Assembly: GCA_014529385.2 (NCBI GenBank)
Contig: CM043944.1
Location: 57,731,268-57,795,267, forward strand
Origin: Adiantum capillus-veneris
Lineage: Eukaryota > Streptophyta > Polypodiopsida > Polypodiales > Pteridaceae
Direction: 5' to 3'
DNA: 64,000 bases
The position numbers and the translations under genes are program-made. The notes under the pieces are model-generated. The model saw only the letters and a program-made list of their open reading frames with translations. It did not search any database and was not told the origin of the DNA. How positions within the stretch are numbered: the first letter of the stretch is position 1; every line of letters begins with the position of its first letter. This document shows positions 22,947 through 33,950 of the stretch, piece by piece.

Positions 22947-24082
22947 TGTCAGGAGTTTTTTGGAGCAAGGGATTGCGCATATGTACATACCCATGCATGG
23001 TGCATCAAATAAAGTATTGCCCATTTTCCAGAGCCAGGTGGTTACGTGGGGCCCACATGTGTACAGGTAGGACACCATGTACATAGTGCATCGATTTTCA
23101 TCGTTACTAGTACCATTGTGTTTTTCTACAATAAGGAGGAGTTGGTAGCGCGTAAAACTTCTCGAGGAAGCTATCCGCGGGCCGACGACGTGAGGTCAGC
23201 AGGTGCGTCAGATGGCATCTAGTGGCGTCAGGAGGGCGAACGAGGTCAATATTTGCACGCAGATGAGGACGGACACAACGTGGGTGTTTGCTTGTGAGAA
23301 TTATGCAGAAAGGTCATCATGAGGACCTTTTTTGGGGCCACTTCACGTGGTGGCGAGATGCATTATTGGAAAAAAGCTGAGTGCCAGGTGTGCGAATGAT
23401 GCAAAAAGGTGACAACTATGCACTGCGAGGTCAGTTTTTGGCCTGTTCGGGGTCCGTTTGAGGTCATCTAAAAGGCCAAGGGTGCCCAACTAATAAAGCT
23501 AAGTGTGGGAACTGAAAAAACAGAGAGAAGACCAGAAAAAACGTGGAGAAGAGAGGAGGAACAGCCGCAGGTGTGTTTTTGCCCATTTTGGAGCCTGTTT
23601 TGGCCCTAAACTGCTCATCCGAGGTCGGATTTGAGCACTTTGACATTGTAGACTGGGGTTTTGGGCCGTTCCGGACGCGATGGCGCTGTCCATTTTGCCA
23701 AATTCCTCACTCTTTTTCTGCTGTTTTTCTGTGTAATCTTCTCCGGTGAGTGAAGCTTCTTCTCCAATTTGTGATTGTATCTGGTATCTTGTACCCATAT
23801 TGTGTGAGCTGTTTGCCCCATTGGTGTTGGCCCAAGCTCATTTGTATCTAAACATCAGAATTTCTTCTCTTTTGAGCTGAGTTTTTGTGTGTGTGTGTGT
23901 GTGTCTCTGTGTGGAGTGGGCAAGTGGATAGTCTCTCTCCTCTCACTCCAGAGGTGTGTTCCCTGTCTCGGCCAGGTGTGTTGTGTAAGCCGAGTGGTGC
24001 CCCATAGTGTGTGTGTGTATCTTCCCAAGAGTGTGTGTCGGGTCGTTATAGAGGCGCTGTGTGTGTTTTCATCCCGCTCACA
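22947..24082 (+). repeat. 3' LTR of the intact Ty3 element
   Basis: 1136 bp, almost identical to the 5' LTR. It ends CTCACA, followed by CCGCC; CCGC also precedes the 5' LTR at 15362-15365. Confidence 0.97.
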
Positions 24083-24104
24083 CCGCCTTTTTATTTAATT
24101 TTAG

Positions 24105-24273
24105 ATTTAATTTCACATCTCATAAGGATTTAATCATGCAGATAAAGAAAGAAGACCATGAAATTTTATATTGGGTGTTCCATCAAACTAATATTCTTGA
24201 TATAATTGATAGACAAATGAATCAAGGAGAGATGTTGGTTGTCGATGGGAGGGGAGACTTTCAATTCCAATGG
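24105..24273 (+). pseudogene. Gene-like exon fragment between two LTR elements
   Basis: After an acceptor-like TTTAATTTTAG ending near 24104, a frame runs through FTSHKDLIMQIKKEDHEIL and ends in DFQFQW at the left edge of the next LTR element. When the 24274-29647 insertion and one copy of its AATGG duplication are set aside, the frame continues at 29653 as HLASDLETLKDHEP. It appears to belong to the locus of the exons at 14715-15314. Product unknown. Confidence 0.5.
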
Positions 24274-24426
24274 TGTCAAGACACCGGCAAGGCCGGACTA
24301 GACAAGGGCAAGGCAAGGATAGGCAGTGTGGAAAGGGAGTCCAACTAGGGCAAAGGGCTAGGGGCTATGCTATATAGTGGGTGGTTGGGTGGTGGACTCC
24401 TAGGTTCTAGTTCACCTTGTCTAACA
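24274..24426 (+). repeat. 5' LTR of chromovirus-type element
   Basis: 153 bp, TGTCAAGACA...CTTGTCTAACA, with a TATA-like GCTATATAGTGGG. A third copy of this LTR family, also 153 bp, lies on the minus strand at 54685-54837. Confidence 0.95.
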
Positions 24427-24427
24427 C

Positions 24428-24441
24428 TGGAATCAGAGCTC
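24428..24441 (+). other. Primer-binding site (initiator tRNA-Met-like)
   Basis: TGGAATCAGAGCTC differs by one base from the standard TGGTATCAGAGC site. Confidence 0.8.
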
Positions 24442-24496
24442 AAGGGAGGAAAGAGCTATGGAGGAGGGAGGAAGGTTTTGCATGAGGTTGCATGTG

Positions 24497-24499
<3 letters not shown>

Positions 24500-24582
<83 letters not shown>
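24500..24582. repeat. (CT)n microsatellite
   Basis: About 41 CT units just inside the 5' LTR of the chromovirus-type element. The Ser-Leu and Glu-Arg frames across it are artefacts of the repeat. Confidence 0.97.
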
Positions 24583-24584
<2 letters not shown>

Positions 24585-27500
24585 GGTCATGGACAAACCC
24601 TCTAACAAGGGAGGCGCGGATTGTCGTGGGCAGGCGCCCTAAGCAAGAGATGGAGGAGATCTTGATTGCCGTGGGCATGGCTCCTTAAGAGGCAAGGAGG
24701 TCGAAATCGAGACCCAGCCTATGTGCACAGCTACTTGCAGCGAGGGGGGGAATAAATTGAGCTCGGCATCAATGGCCATGAGGGCGTGCTTGACAGGTGC
24801 GCGCCGCCATCCCAGTGAACTTCCGACACAGGGCCAAGGCTGGGCGAGCATTACAGGGGGCGCGATTCCCTCCTCCATACAAATGACGCATCAACTTTCG
24901 CCATCGCTCACAGTAAGAAATTATTTCGTTATTTTTTTTTAGGGTATCCATTCATGCTAAAAGGCAAGCTCCATGCGGAGTGCCGGGAGCAACCGGTTGT
25001 GGGCATACAAAGCATCATATTGCTCCTTCATCTGCAAATAGTACGCACGCACGCACTCATGGTACAAAAGGACTGTCTCAACAATTGTACGGTAAGAAAT
25101 TGAGCATCAACCACATGTTAACACTATGCATGGCATGGTAGGCATAGAGGAAGCTTTTGCAACCCTTATACCTGCAGCAACGACCAGGATCATATAAGAG
25201 AGCTTACCTACATCTCAACTATGACCATGGTCAATACATTATGTCCTCAATTTATTGACGCTGTAGTACGACGGAACTTCAAAGGTTTTGAGGGGCTTAC
25301 ACCTCGGTTTATCCGACAATTGAAAGCCAGCCAGGGGCCTCTGTATGAATTACGACTGGCCAAAGTAAGGCCAACATCAGCACATGATTGGCGATGCACG
25401 GCTATGAATACACCATATTTGAATACAAGAACAAAAACAAGGTAACCTCTTTCAATTTTTTTTTAATCAAGTTGATTACCCTCATGGTTTATGCAGGGTG
25501 GCAATGTTGCCTAGCAATAATGGTCAATAAGTCTATGAATGGTATTGCCATGAGCAAGATTCCGTGCAACGGTGCTAATGAGCACGGTCGGTGTAGTACA
25601 ATGTTGGGTTACTGCTTTTGTACTATTTGCATTTTCCCCTCGGTAAAACATTCGATTTTCGGGTCAACAAAATTGGTCTGCAGGAGTGCTTAATGAGGTG
25701 CATAGTTGATTTTGGGTTTATTGTCATCTGCATAACTGGTTACACAATTCTAGTCGTATCTCTACATAAGGTAATCTATAAGAATGGCGTGATGCACTTA
25801 CCATACATCTTTTGATCATCGACCACAAATTGATGTAACAACAACAAGGCTGTCAATTGCTTATGAAGCATTTGACCTAGATGGAACATGCATCACCTCT
25901 ATTGCATATCTAACATGCATCAAAGATAATGCACTTTTCTCCATTCCGAGCATAGGCACGGCCTCTAACATCACATAAGCACTCAAATTTTGTAGCATAC
26001 ATTAATGGAAAGGGCCTATTTTTTTAAATATCTCAAGGAGACATGCATGGCCTCTTACTGGACTTGAAGAAGGAAGCAAGTTCCTTGGCATGGCCGACTC
26101 TTTGTCACGGTTTTTACACGCTGACGGAGGATGCTTACCACACAACTCTGGTTTCCGCATAAAGATATTTATGTGAAGCAAGGCTTCAATCTACAACTCT
26201 TAAATTGAGATTTTTCCCGTTTGGGGTATGCTATGAGCACACGCTTTTGCGGAGTTTCTCCATATGCCTGCAGGTTCATGCCGAATTGGATTGCAACAGG
26301 TATGAATATGATCTAAATTTGAGCGAGTTTTCTTTCGACATCTCAAGACAGCTGGTTACAGCGGGATGACCAGGATAGACCATGTTCAGTATTGTTTATA
26401 TTTCCATGTTTATACATTTACATTGGAAACTAATGCTTTTGTACAAAGCAAAGTTCTTTGACAATTTTACATGAAGCAAGGCTTCTCCCTTGTGCCAAGG
26501 TACTGCCCAATGACTTGGAATCACGAGCAGGGGCACACACATTTGAAAAACTGGCATAATAGGGAATATCATCTCACAGAATCCCTACCAGTTTAGACTG
26601 TGCAAGTCCTGAATGGTTTGGGCTCTCATATTTGAGTCCATCACTCTTGCCAATGGCTTAAAAATTGGTATGCAAAGCATGCTCACCAGGTGGCATGAAT
26701 TCCACCACTTCAGAGATTACGCTTCCGCTATCACACCAGACACTCTGTCACGGACAAACTAAGTTCTGGATTGTTTAAATTTATGGTTGATGCCAACGCA
26801 CACTACCACTAAATGGAACCTAAATCTTGGACTCATTTCACAGGCAAAGTTCCATATTAAGTCATTTTTGTCAAGTCACGACCCCATACATGGTAAGTGG
26901 GGCAAGCTGTGGCTTGTGTTTTCTGTTCCCTCTCTTGCTGAGCGAGTTATACAGGTAAATTGCTGCATGCTTATAAGATAAGCTGCAAGTTAGGCATCAG
27001 ATGCGGCAGAGCACACAGATTGGGCAAAACATATACAAAATCGTCACTTAAGGAAAGTTTCTCAGCCCAGCATGCTCTCTTTCTCTCTCTTTCTTATTTC
27101 TCTCCAGAATAATGCACACTTTCTAAGAAGCTTTTGCTACATGTTTTCACTGGTGAGTTCTCCTGAGCCAAGGTGCTCTAACTCTCAGCTAGAAATTGGG
27201 CAAGATGCCATCCACATTAGTCTTCATTGGTTCGATGATTAAACACTAATTTCCATGAGGGCTATGAGCCACACACGCTGGCTAAGAGCCATTGTTAAAT
27301 CTAGGGTAAGACCCAATTTTTGGTATTCTTTGGATGATTGTTCTCAAGATCGAACAACCCTACCCAGTGGAGTACACATTGATGTTAATTGACAAGCAAG
27401 AGTCTTGTCATTACGAATGTTTAGAGTGTCATTTTGCACTACATGTTTTCGGTGCGACTCTCGAGTTGAGTTTTTGATAACCTTAACCTCCCATCAGTTG

Positions 27501-29214
27501 ATCTCTACCACAGATTATAGATGCAGCAACAGGTTGAGACATCATGGCTATCCGTAAGAGCTAGGCATTTCACTTGTATCTCCGGCTCCCTCTATAGCAC
27601 TACGGATTGTCTATGGACATACTGTTTTGGGGTAAGACCCGGTGGGTGATTGCTACATCTCCCCATAGGCGTTGAGGATCATAGTTTGATCTATCCCAGT
27701 TCTACTTTCAAGGAAAGAAGCCAATAATCTACCATGGGGTAGCGGAACAATTCAACTTTTTAAGTTGATTCCAATCATTTTGTACACGGTTAACTATGTT
27801 GGTTACCGTTACCTGCTAGTTGAGCAGTTTCTACAAAGTGTCTTACCAAGTAGATTCTACCCAACGGGTTTGGATTGTGAAGGAAACACCCAGGATTTCC
27901 AGTGCAATGTTGCTGGTTTTTTTCACAGGTGGGAGACGTGCTCCTGTGCATTTGAATACGGGTAATTGAACTTTCAGTTCAATCCCCAGGGCCATGCCAA
28001 GGGCATGTCGAAACAACTATTTTGGGCCGTAATGTCCAATGTCCATTATGCTGTTATGAATCCACTTGTAGGATTCAATTTGGCACATGTTGTTACATGG
28101 GATACAACATGGTCTAGGCACTCAAGGAGTTCGGTTTAGCCAGTGTGGAGCAATGAATGAGGGTCCCTCTCACTCTTGTCACAGAGTGTTTAGAGTTACC
28201 TCCACTTACAAGTACATCTTGTACTTGTAGGATGTTCTTTTTTCATACATCGTTAGTTGAGACATATTCCACATGTGGCAATATGAGTCTCTGGGACTGA
28301 CACTGGCGCCCACTATTTCAAATATGTGTCACGACAAAGTCCCTAGGTGCTGGTCAAATCTTTTTTCTATACCATTTTTAGCACGATGTATCAAGAGCAA
28401 TTTCAGCCAAAAATTATCGGATACTTAGAAATGACTTGTTCCGCTACAAGTATGGCTAAACAACATTATAGATGGTTGTTTATACATATAGCAAGGCTAT
28501 AAGTTGTTAAAGCAAAAGTTTCATTGTTTTTACCTAGAATTAATCACTGTTTCCCCTTCTATTATGGTTCAGACGTTTCAGCAAGGCTTGCAAAAGATTG
28601 CAACTGCAAGTATTTAGTTTCTTTTCAGAACTATTTACATCCCTTTTAATGTGTGCTAGGCGCTTCACATTTTCCATCAGTATTGGCAAGGATTACCATG
28701 GATATACAAGTTTGGATCTGTTTTTTGCTAAATGCATGCACACTAGGTGTTATGTGCCGTAGTGTTTAGCAAAGGCTGATTTGGAACGGACTGCGTATTC
28801 ATCAAGGTGTTGCTTATGAAGTATTTTGCACTCAATGTGCATTATCTCAATGAGTTTCCTTTTCAGTCTACCAATCACCAATAGAGTTCATGGCTCGGTT
28901 TGGTGGTTGTGGATCTTTCACGTTAACCACAACAGTTATTCATCCAATTGTTGATTCCTCAGCAATGTGGTACGATATTGTGATCCTCGTTTACTCTCCA
29001 TATAGAAAGACTGGCTATAAACCATGGGGGAAACACACCTCAGTACTGGCACTTATCCACGGGGATATGCAGATTACAAAGTGTGATCTTGTGCCAAAGG
29101 ATATGAAACTGCATACATTAGCACCACGCGATCCAGTTAGTAAGCATTTATTGCTCTACTTGGAGTTTGCTTATCAAGTTAAAGCATGTTTCCGACTAGG
29201 TTATTCATCCGGTG
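24583..29214 (+). other. Anonymous interior of chromovirus-type element
   Basis: No retroviral domain is seen. Some stretches look exon-like: a frame at 25221-25440 ends at a donor ACAAG|GTAACC and resumes in phase after TTTATGCAG at about 25497, staying open to 25693. A frame at 28890-29237 (starting MARFGGCGSFTLTTTV) overlaps the integrase tail in another phase. These may be captured host sequence; product unknown. Confidence 0.4.
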
Positions 29215-29490
29215 TTTCATGTAAGCCGTTTACGTAAGCGGTTACATGGGGACGACAATGTCATTGACCAACATATTTTGGTTGATTTCATTGAACCTCC
29301 TACCTTACCGCATGAACCTGAACGTGTTCTTGATTATCACTAGTTGCATACACGTCATCATGTACATCAACAAGCCTTAATCAAGTGGAAAGACCGACCT
29401 GAGGAAGGTGCCACTTGGGAAAACATTAGTGTTCTTAAGAAGAAGTTTCCAACTTTTGTTTTGAGGACAAAAACTCTTCTTAAGGGGGGA
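29215..29490 (+). pseudogene. Chromovirus integrase tail with chromodomain
   Basis: The frame reads FHVSRLRKRLHGDDN, then DFIEPPTLPHEPERVLDYH, then one TAG (29341-29343), then the chromodomain HVHQQALIKWKDRPEEGATW and a tail ending in LLKGG at the polypurine tract. Chromodomains of chromoviruses bind methylated histone H3 and direct integration into heterochromatin. The catalytic integrase is missing and the frame begins at the junction with anonymous sequence near 29215. Confidence 0.9.
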
Positions 29491-29494
29491 GCAA

Positions 29495-29647
29495 TGTCAG
29501 GACACTGGCAAGGCCGGACTAGACAAGGGCAAGGCCGGGCTAGGCAATGTGGAAAGGGAGTCCAACTAGGGAAAAGGGCCAGGGTCTATGCTATATAGTG
29601 GGTGGTTGGGTGGTGGACTCCTAGGTTCTAGTTCCCCTTGTCTGACA
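29495..29647 (+). repeat. 3' LTR of chromovirus-type element
   Basis: 153 bp, TGTCAGGACA...CTTGTCTGACA, followed by the AATGG target duplicate. Confidence 0.95.
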
Positions 29648-29652
29648 AATGG

Positions 29653-29860
29653 CATCTTGCAAGTGACCTTGAAACACTGAAGGACCATGAACCAACTACT
29701 TGCAATGCCAAGAGTGATGTGTGGCGATCACTCGATGTGCTATTTTAGATGTGTGACAAAGATGATTGGTCACAAAATGATCTCAACAAGTTTAAGGATA
29801 ACCTTTTGCTATACTGAAGAAAGCATTTAAGGCAGCATGGGATGAAACTTAGATTACTCA
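29653..29860 (+). pseudogene. Gene-like exon continuation after insertion
   Basis: It continues the frame of 24105-24273 across the insertion (HLASDLETLKDHEP, SDVWRSLDVLF), then meets a TAG near 29746, with a further open stretch CDKDDWSQNDLNKFKDNLL. Product unknown, broken. Confidence 0.45.
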
Positions 29861-30153
29861 CTACATGGTGTTGTTAGAGCACCCTTTTAAATAAAAAAGA
29901 CCAAGAGGATGTTTAAAATGCTTGACAACTTGTTTTATTTGCAGCACATCATTTTCAATCACTTGCGATACTTTGTTCAAAAGTATGAAAACCCAGGCAT
30001 GTGGAACACCCAAGGCCTGGAAAAGTCTTATTACATGACCAGGAATGCATATTTCAGACACATAGTATCTTGCACTTGAAGATCAGGTGCATCACTACTA
30101 AATTGAGTTGGTTAAGAGGCTACATCCTTAAATCAAACACATATGTACTCAAT

Positions 30154-30453
30154 TTATTTAATGGGCTTCTTGTGCATCTTTGATTCATTGAAAATTACAT
30201 GTGAGCTGTGAATGACTTTGCGGGATCCTGGGTGCCAGAGACGATAGCCCATCTGTCCATTTGCACCATATCCAACAACAATGCATCTGAGTGATCTGGG
30301 ATCTAACTTGGGATGAAGTTCTTTGGGCACATGTGCACATGCCTCACATCCAAACACACGTAAATTCTCATAGCCTAGCATTTTCGCAGTCTGCGACTCC
30401 TCTAGGATCTTGAAATTCAAAGGAGAGCTAGGTGACCTATTGATAATGTGCAA
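30154..30453 (-). pseudogene. Copia integrase C-terminal region
   Basis: Reads HIINRSPSSPLNFK, then RVFGCEACAHVPKELHPKLD, CIVVGYGANGQMGYRLW and HSSHVIFNE, the conserved region between integrase and RT. It ends with a stop codon at 30154, and no RT follows. Confidence 0.85.
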
Positions 30454-30480
30454 TGCTATTAGAACAGATTCCCCCCAAAA

Positions 30481-31387
30481 TTATGGAGGAAGTTTTACCA
30501 TAGAAACCATAGAGATAACTCGCTCTTGAATCATGCAATTCATGCTTTCAAGTATCCCATTTTGAGCAGGTGTGTAGGGAGATTTCAGGTATTCCATTTT
30601 GAGCAGGTGTGTAGGGAGTAGTAAGCTTCCTATGAATGCCTCTTTGATTGCAAAAATCCTTGAACTCCGTGGAGACATATTCTCCACCATTGTCCGTGAA
30701 AAAAGCTTTGAGCTTTTTCTTTGATTGATTCTCAACCATGGTGAGGAATTTTTGGAGCTTAGAAAATACTTCTTCCTTATGCTTAAGGAGATACACCCAC
30801 ACCATTCTGGTAGAATCATCTATGAACGTGAGAAAGTAGTTTTCCCCCCCAGAGTCTTATGTGGCATTGGACCACACAAATCACTATGCACTAAGTATAG
30901 GGGTACTCCTAGTTTCTTGTTCAATGGCAAAGATGTCAACCTAGTCTGTTTTCCGTATAGACAATGCTCACAAAATGGAAAATTTGTGTAATCTAACACA
31001 GGTAAGTAGTCAAAACATTGAAGTGTTTTCATTCCCTTCTAGCTAATATTCCCTAACTAACTATGCTACAATTTAGTAGATGATAGCTTGACAACATGGA
31101 GTGTTCATCGACACTCAATACAAATATAGAGTACAAGGATCCATTTTACGATCTTTCATCTTGTTGACAAGGTTATTCTTGCAGATCATCCAAGAATGAT
31201 TAGCAAATACCGTAGTGTAACCAAGGTTATCCAATTGCTCTATAGAAAGAAAAATCTTTGTAAGCTTGGGCACATGTCTGACATTCTTCAATACAAAATT
31301 AGTGTCATTGTGCATCTGAAGCTTCATATCACCAATGCCAATAATGTCAAGCTCATAGGAATCACCAAGCTTGACTATGCCCTGCAT
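30481..31387 (-). pseudogene. Copia protease and integrase remnants
   Basis: Frames at 31115-31387 (LKNVRHVPKLTKIFLSIEQL, following the lost DSG), 30820-31032 (CEHCLYGKQTRLTSLP, VHSDLCGPMP) and 30481-30819 ([25 protein letters not shown]). The core is broken by a tandem duplication of 37 bp (30552-30588 and 30589-30625), which repeats the [10 protein letters not shown] codons and shifts the frame. Confidence 0.85.
30552..30625. repeat. 37-bp tandem duplication inside copia integrase
   Basis: GTAT(C/T)CCATTTTGAGCAGG and the following bases occur twice in direct succession. 37 is not a multiple of three, so it causes the frame break seen there. Confidence 0.9.
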
Positions 31388-31474
31388 GGACGCATAAGAG
31401 GAAAACTAATCTCTATGCGGTGTGACATGAAAACTTGCACCACAATCATGGAGAATCCAATTTTGTGCATAACC

Positions 31475-32501
31475 CTAATCCTGTACAACCAATGCATCTG
31501 GAGTGAGATCTAAAGTGAAGATGAGAACATTTGAGGGATCTGTTGTCAACTCTGTATGAATCTCTGCTGGCATAACATTCATCACTGGAGAAGGAGTATC
31601 CTCTACTGCAGTGGTAGGCATGGTAGGCTCAACCACGTTGATCTCCTCAATCTTTATCATACTTTTTTCTTTGCTAGAATTATCTTTTTGTATGTTTTTC
31701 TTCTCTCTAAGGTAACCGCAACAATCCTTTTTATAATGGTCCTTTTTGTGACAATAGTAATACTCAACATTTTTGGCATTGTGCTCTCTACTAGAGTTTT
31801 TGTTTTTGCTTAGACTACAAGGATTATGCTCTCCACTTTTACCTTTGTTCTTGTTCTTGTCACGACCTCTTTGGTTCATTGAACTACCAGCCATATATGC
31901 ATCTCTATGACTAGCACCTTCAGGAGATTTACGTCGAATCTCTTCAATGAGCAACACATTTGTGACATCATTGAAGACTAACTTGCCGTTGGGAGATGAA
32001 TTGCTAATGGATGTGCAATGTATTTCCCATGAATTGGGTAGAGAGCATAAAAGGAAGATAGACTTGAGTTCGTTGTCAAACTCACTAAAGCCTTGAGATT
32101 TCAACTGACTGAACAAGGAATTGAACTCATTTAAGTGTCTGTAAACTGTGTTTCCTTGTTTCATGTTGAGTTTCATAAGATTTTTCATAAGAAAAACTTT
32201 TCTGGATGCACTTCTGCTCTCCCATGTTGAACATAAGCTGTACCATAGATCCTTGACTGTCGTCTTCCCTATGAGTGAAGAACAATGACTTAGCTAGATG
32301 TAGATGTATAGTAGTCATGGATTTCACATCCAAAATCTCCCACTGAGTCTGCGTATAGCCATCAATCCCTGCATGCTCTTTCAACGATTCCAATAGGCCT
32401 TTGTTAGTCAAAACGTCCTTCATGCACTCTTTCCACATGGTGAAATTGCTGCCATCAATCTTGTGGATGAGATACTCCTCCTTTTCTAAAGAAGAAGCCA
32501 T
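31475..32501 (-). pseudogene. Copia Gag, frameshifted
   Basis: Two overlapping frames (32127-32501 and 31475-32188) with a shift near 32150. The first holds DGSNFTMWKECMKDVL, the UBN2-type start; the second holds LNEFNSLFSQLKSQGF, LLCSLPNSWE and the knuckle YYCHKKDHYKKDCCGY. The second frame ends with LDLTPDALVVQD before protease. Confidence 0.85.
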
Positions 32502-33144
32502 TGTTGATAAGAGGGTCTGAGAGGTGCCAAACTATGGTGAGAAGCTGCAAAAATTTGGGCAGAGTAACCTTTGTATCGGGAGAAAAATCTCAACCAAAAT
32601 AGGCTCAAAAGTGCCAGCAATGCTAGTCACGACTCGTAGGAAAAATTTGACAGTCTTCTTTGTATGAGGAGTCAAACTCAACTCAAAAAACGCATAGAAT
32701 GTGCCAACTACACTAACTAAGCATCAAAAAACTAGCATTGTCACTGCCAATAGATTGTCATACACGGCGTCAAGCATAAAACCCAACCGGATACATATCC
32801 TATGTCAAGGTACCATAATTGGGAACTCCAACTACCTCTATCACCGAAGGTATCTCAACATTCGAGAATACCCCAGCTCAAAAAAAACCTCACGCTGGTC
32901 CCTCTAATGGGGTGTATAGACTCAAATACACTAGCCATAGTCTCAAAAAGGGATCTTCTAGAACCTAGTCTTAGACACGGCCGGGTAAACTGACAAAAAT
33001 AGCCAAAAAATGGCTCCACAAAATGTGCATAGGTAGTATTCACAACATGCATACATAGAATCTGCCAAAGGACAAAATCCCTACTAAGATCAAGCTCTTA
33101 AAGAGCGAATATCATAAAACTATAACCACTGTGATGACACCACT
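32502..33144. other. Probable copia leader, no gene
   Basis: No coding motif. It should be the leader of the minus-strand copia, but no clear LTR or PBS is visible before the next element starts near 33145; TGGTGTCATCAC on the minus strand near 33130-33143 may be a decayed PBS. Confidence 0.35.
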
Positions 33145-33563
33145 TGTATGACCGTAGCCCAAGTCTATGCCTTGTTCGAAAAATGTCCGTCGGTTAGTTC
33201 TCTTGTTCAATCCAAAAGGGGTGTAGTTTCATAATTCCAGCTCAGTGTTTGTAGTTTTCAGGAAATAGTCAGGATTTATAATGTGAAAGGAAAAAACCTC
33301 TTCATATCAAAAAATGGGTTATTCCCTGGTAGTTGTAATGTTTTGGACGTGTGGAATGAAGAAGAAGGAGAGGATTGAAGCCTTGTGCAATGTCGAATTC
33401 CTATTTTTTTGCGTATTCAGTTTCAATTCAAATTTAGACGCTTGATAGATTCCTAATTCCTGTGTATGTATTGGACGTTGTTTTTTAATGGGTTTTGTGA
33501 ATGAATTTTGTGTAAAAGGTTTTGTATTGTCTTTCTTCGACGTTGGGATAAGAGGCAATAACA
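33145..33563 (+). repeat. Left LTR-like repeat
   Basis: Clear similarity to 38703-39119 starts near 33205; the TG start is inferred from the matching length of the two copies. Confidence 0.7.
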
Positions 33564-33950
33564 CTTGGAGATCCTATGTTGTGGTTTAATGCCTTGAGCA
33601 TGATTATGAGCGAGTCTGGAAGGGGCACACGCAAGTTATGATGGTAGAGCCATGATGATAAAGTGGAGGGAGCACAAAGGATGGTTGAAACAAGAGTTTC
33701 AGGAGTTTGAAATGGTTTGTGTGCAGTTTCAGTTGTTTGCAAGTTTTTGACAGTTTTTGTGTAGTTTCATTGCGAGCAGTATCTGTGCAGTCAATTGTAG
33801 TTCAGTTCAAGAAATTGCAGTTTGCTATTGCAGGCAATTTTTTATTTCTAAAAGTATGAATATTATGTAGTACACAGGCTTTAATGCAATCTTTTGAAGG
33901 TTGTTCCAATATGCAGTTATTATTGTTCTCAATCGCTTTGATATTTATTT

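Larger units (their letters stand above)
15366..24082 (+). mobile_element. Intact, recent Ty3/gypsy element with dual RNase H
   Basis: A complete 8.7-kb element: LTRs at 15366-16502 and 22947-24082, PBS, leader, one uninterrupted Gag-Pol frame and polypurine tract. Comparing the LTRs by eye I find two transitions and one T-run length change in about 1137 bp, so insertion is recent. CCGC lies on both outer edges as a 4-bp duplication. The second, plant-like RNase H after the usual one resembles the dual-RNase-H arrangement known in the Tat/Ogre group, though this lineage may be fern-specific. It appears potentially autonomous and lies in what seems to be an intron of the gene-like locus. Confidence 0.95.
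24274..29647 (+). mobile_element. Chromovirus-type LTR element with replaced interior
   Basis: Complete ends: LTRs of 153 bp at 24274-24426 and 29495-29647, a TGGAATCAGAGCTC PBS two bases after the first, a polypurine tract AAGGGGGGAGCAA before the second, and a 5-bp direct duplication AATGG at 24269-24273 and 29648-29652. Counting by eye there are about 11 differences between LTRs (about 93% identity), so it is older than its neighbour. Of the coding part only an integrase tail with chromodomain (29215-29490) survives; about 4.8 kb in between contains no gag, RT or integrase core. It is a large non-autonomous derivative. Confidence 0.92.
30154..32501 (-). mobile_element. Truncated Ty1/copia element (gag to integrase)
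   Basis: Minus-strand frames in order: gag start (32501, MASSLEKEEYLIHKIDGSNF), gag body with a CHKKDHYKKDC zinc knuckle (31475-32188), protease region (31115-31387), GAG-pre-integrase and integrase start (30820-31032), integrase core (30481-30819) and the post-core region with FGCEACAHVPKELHPKLDP (30154-30453). RT and RNase H are absent, as are recognisable LTRs. Family differs from the copia at 3.8-6.3 kb. Confidence 0.88.

Noticed and set aside
24367-24688. Ser-Leu and Arg-Glu repeat open frames
   Set aside because: They are translations of the (CT)n microsatellite in several frames. The same applies near 39470-39865, 59586-59804 and 61309-61539.
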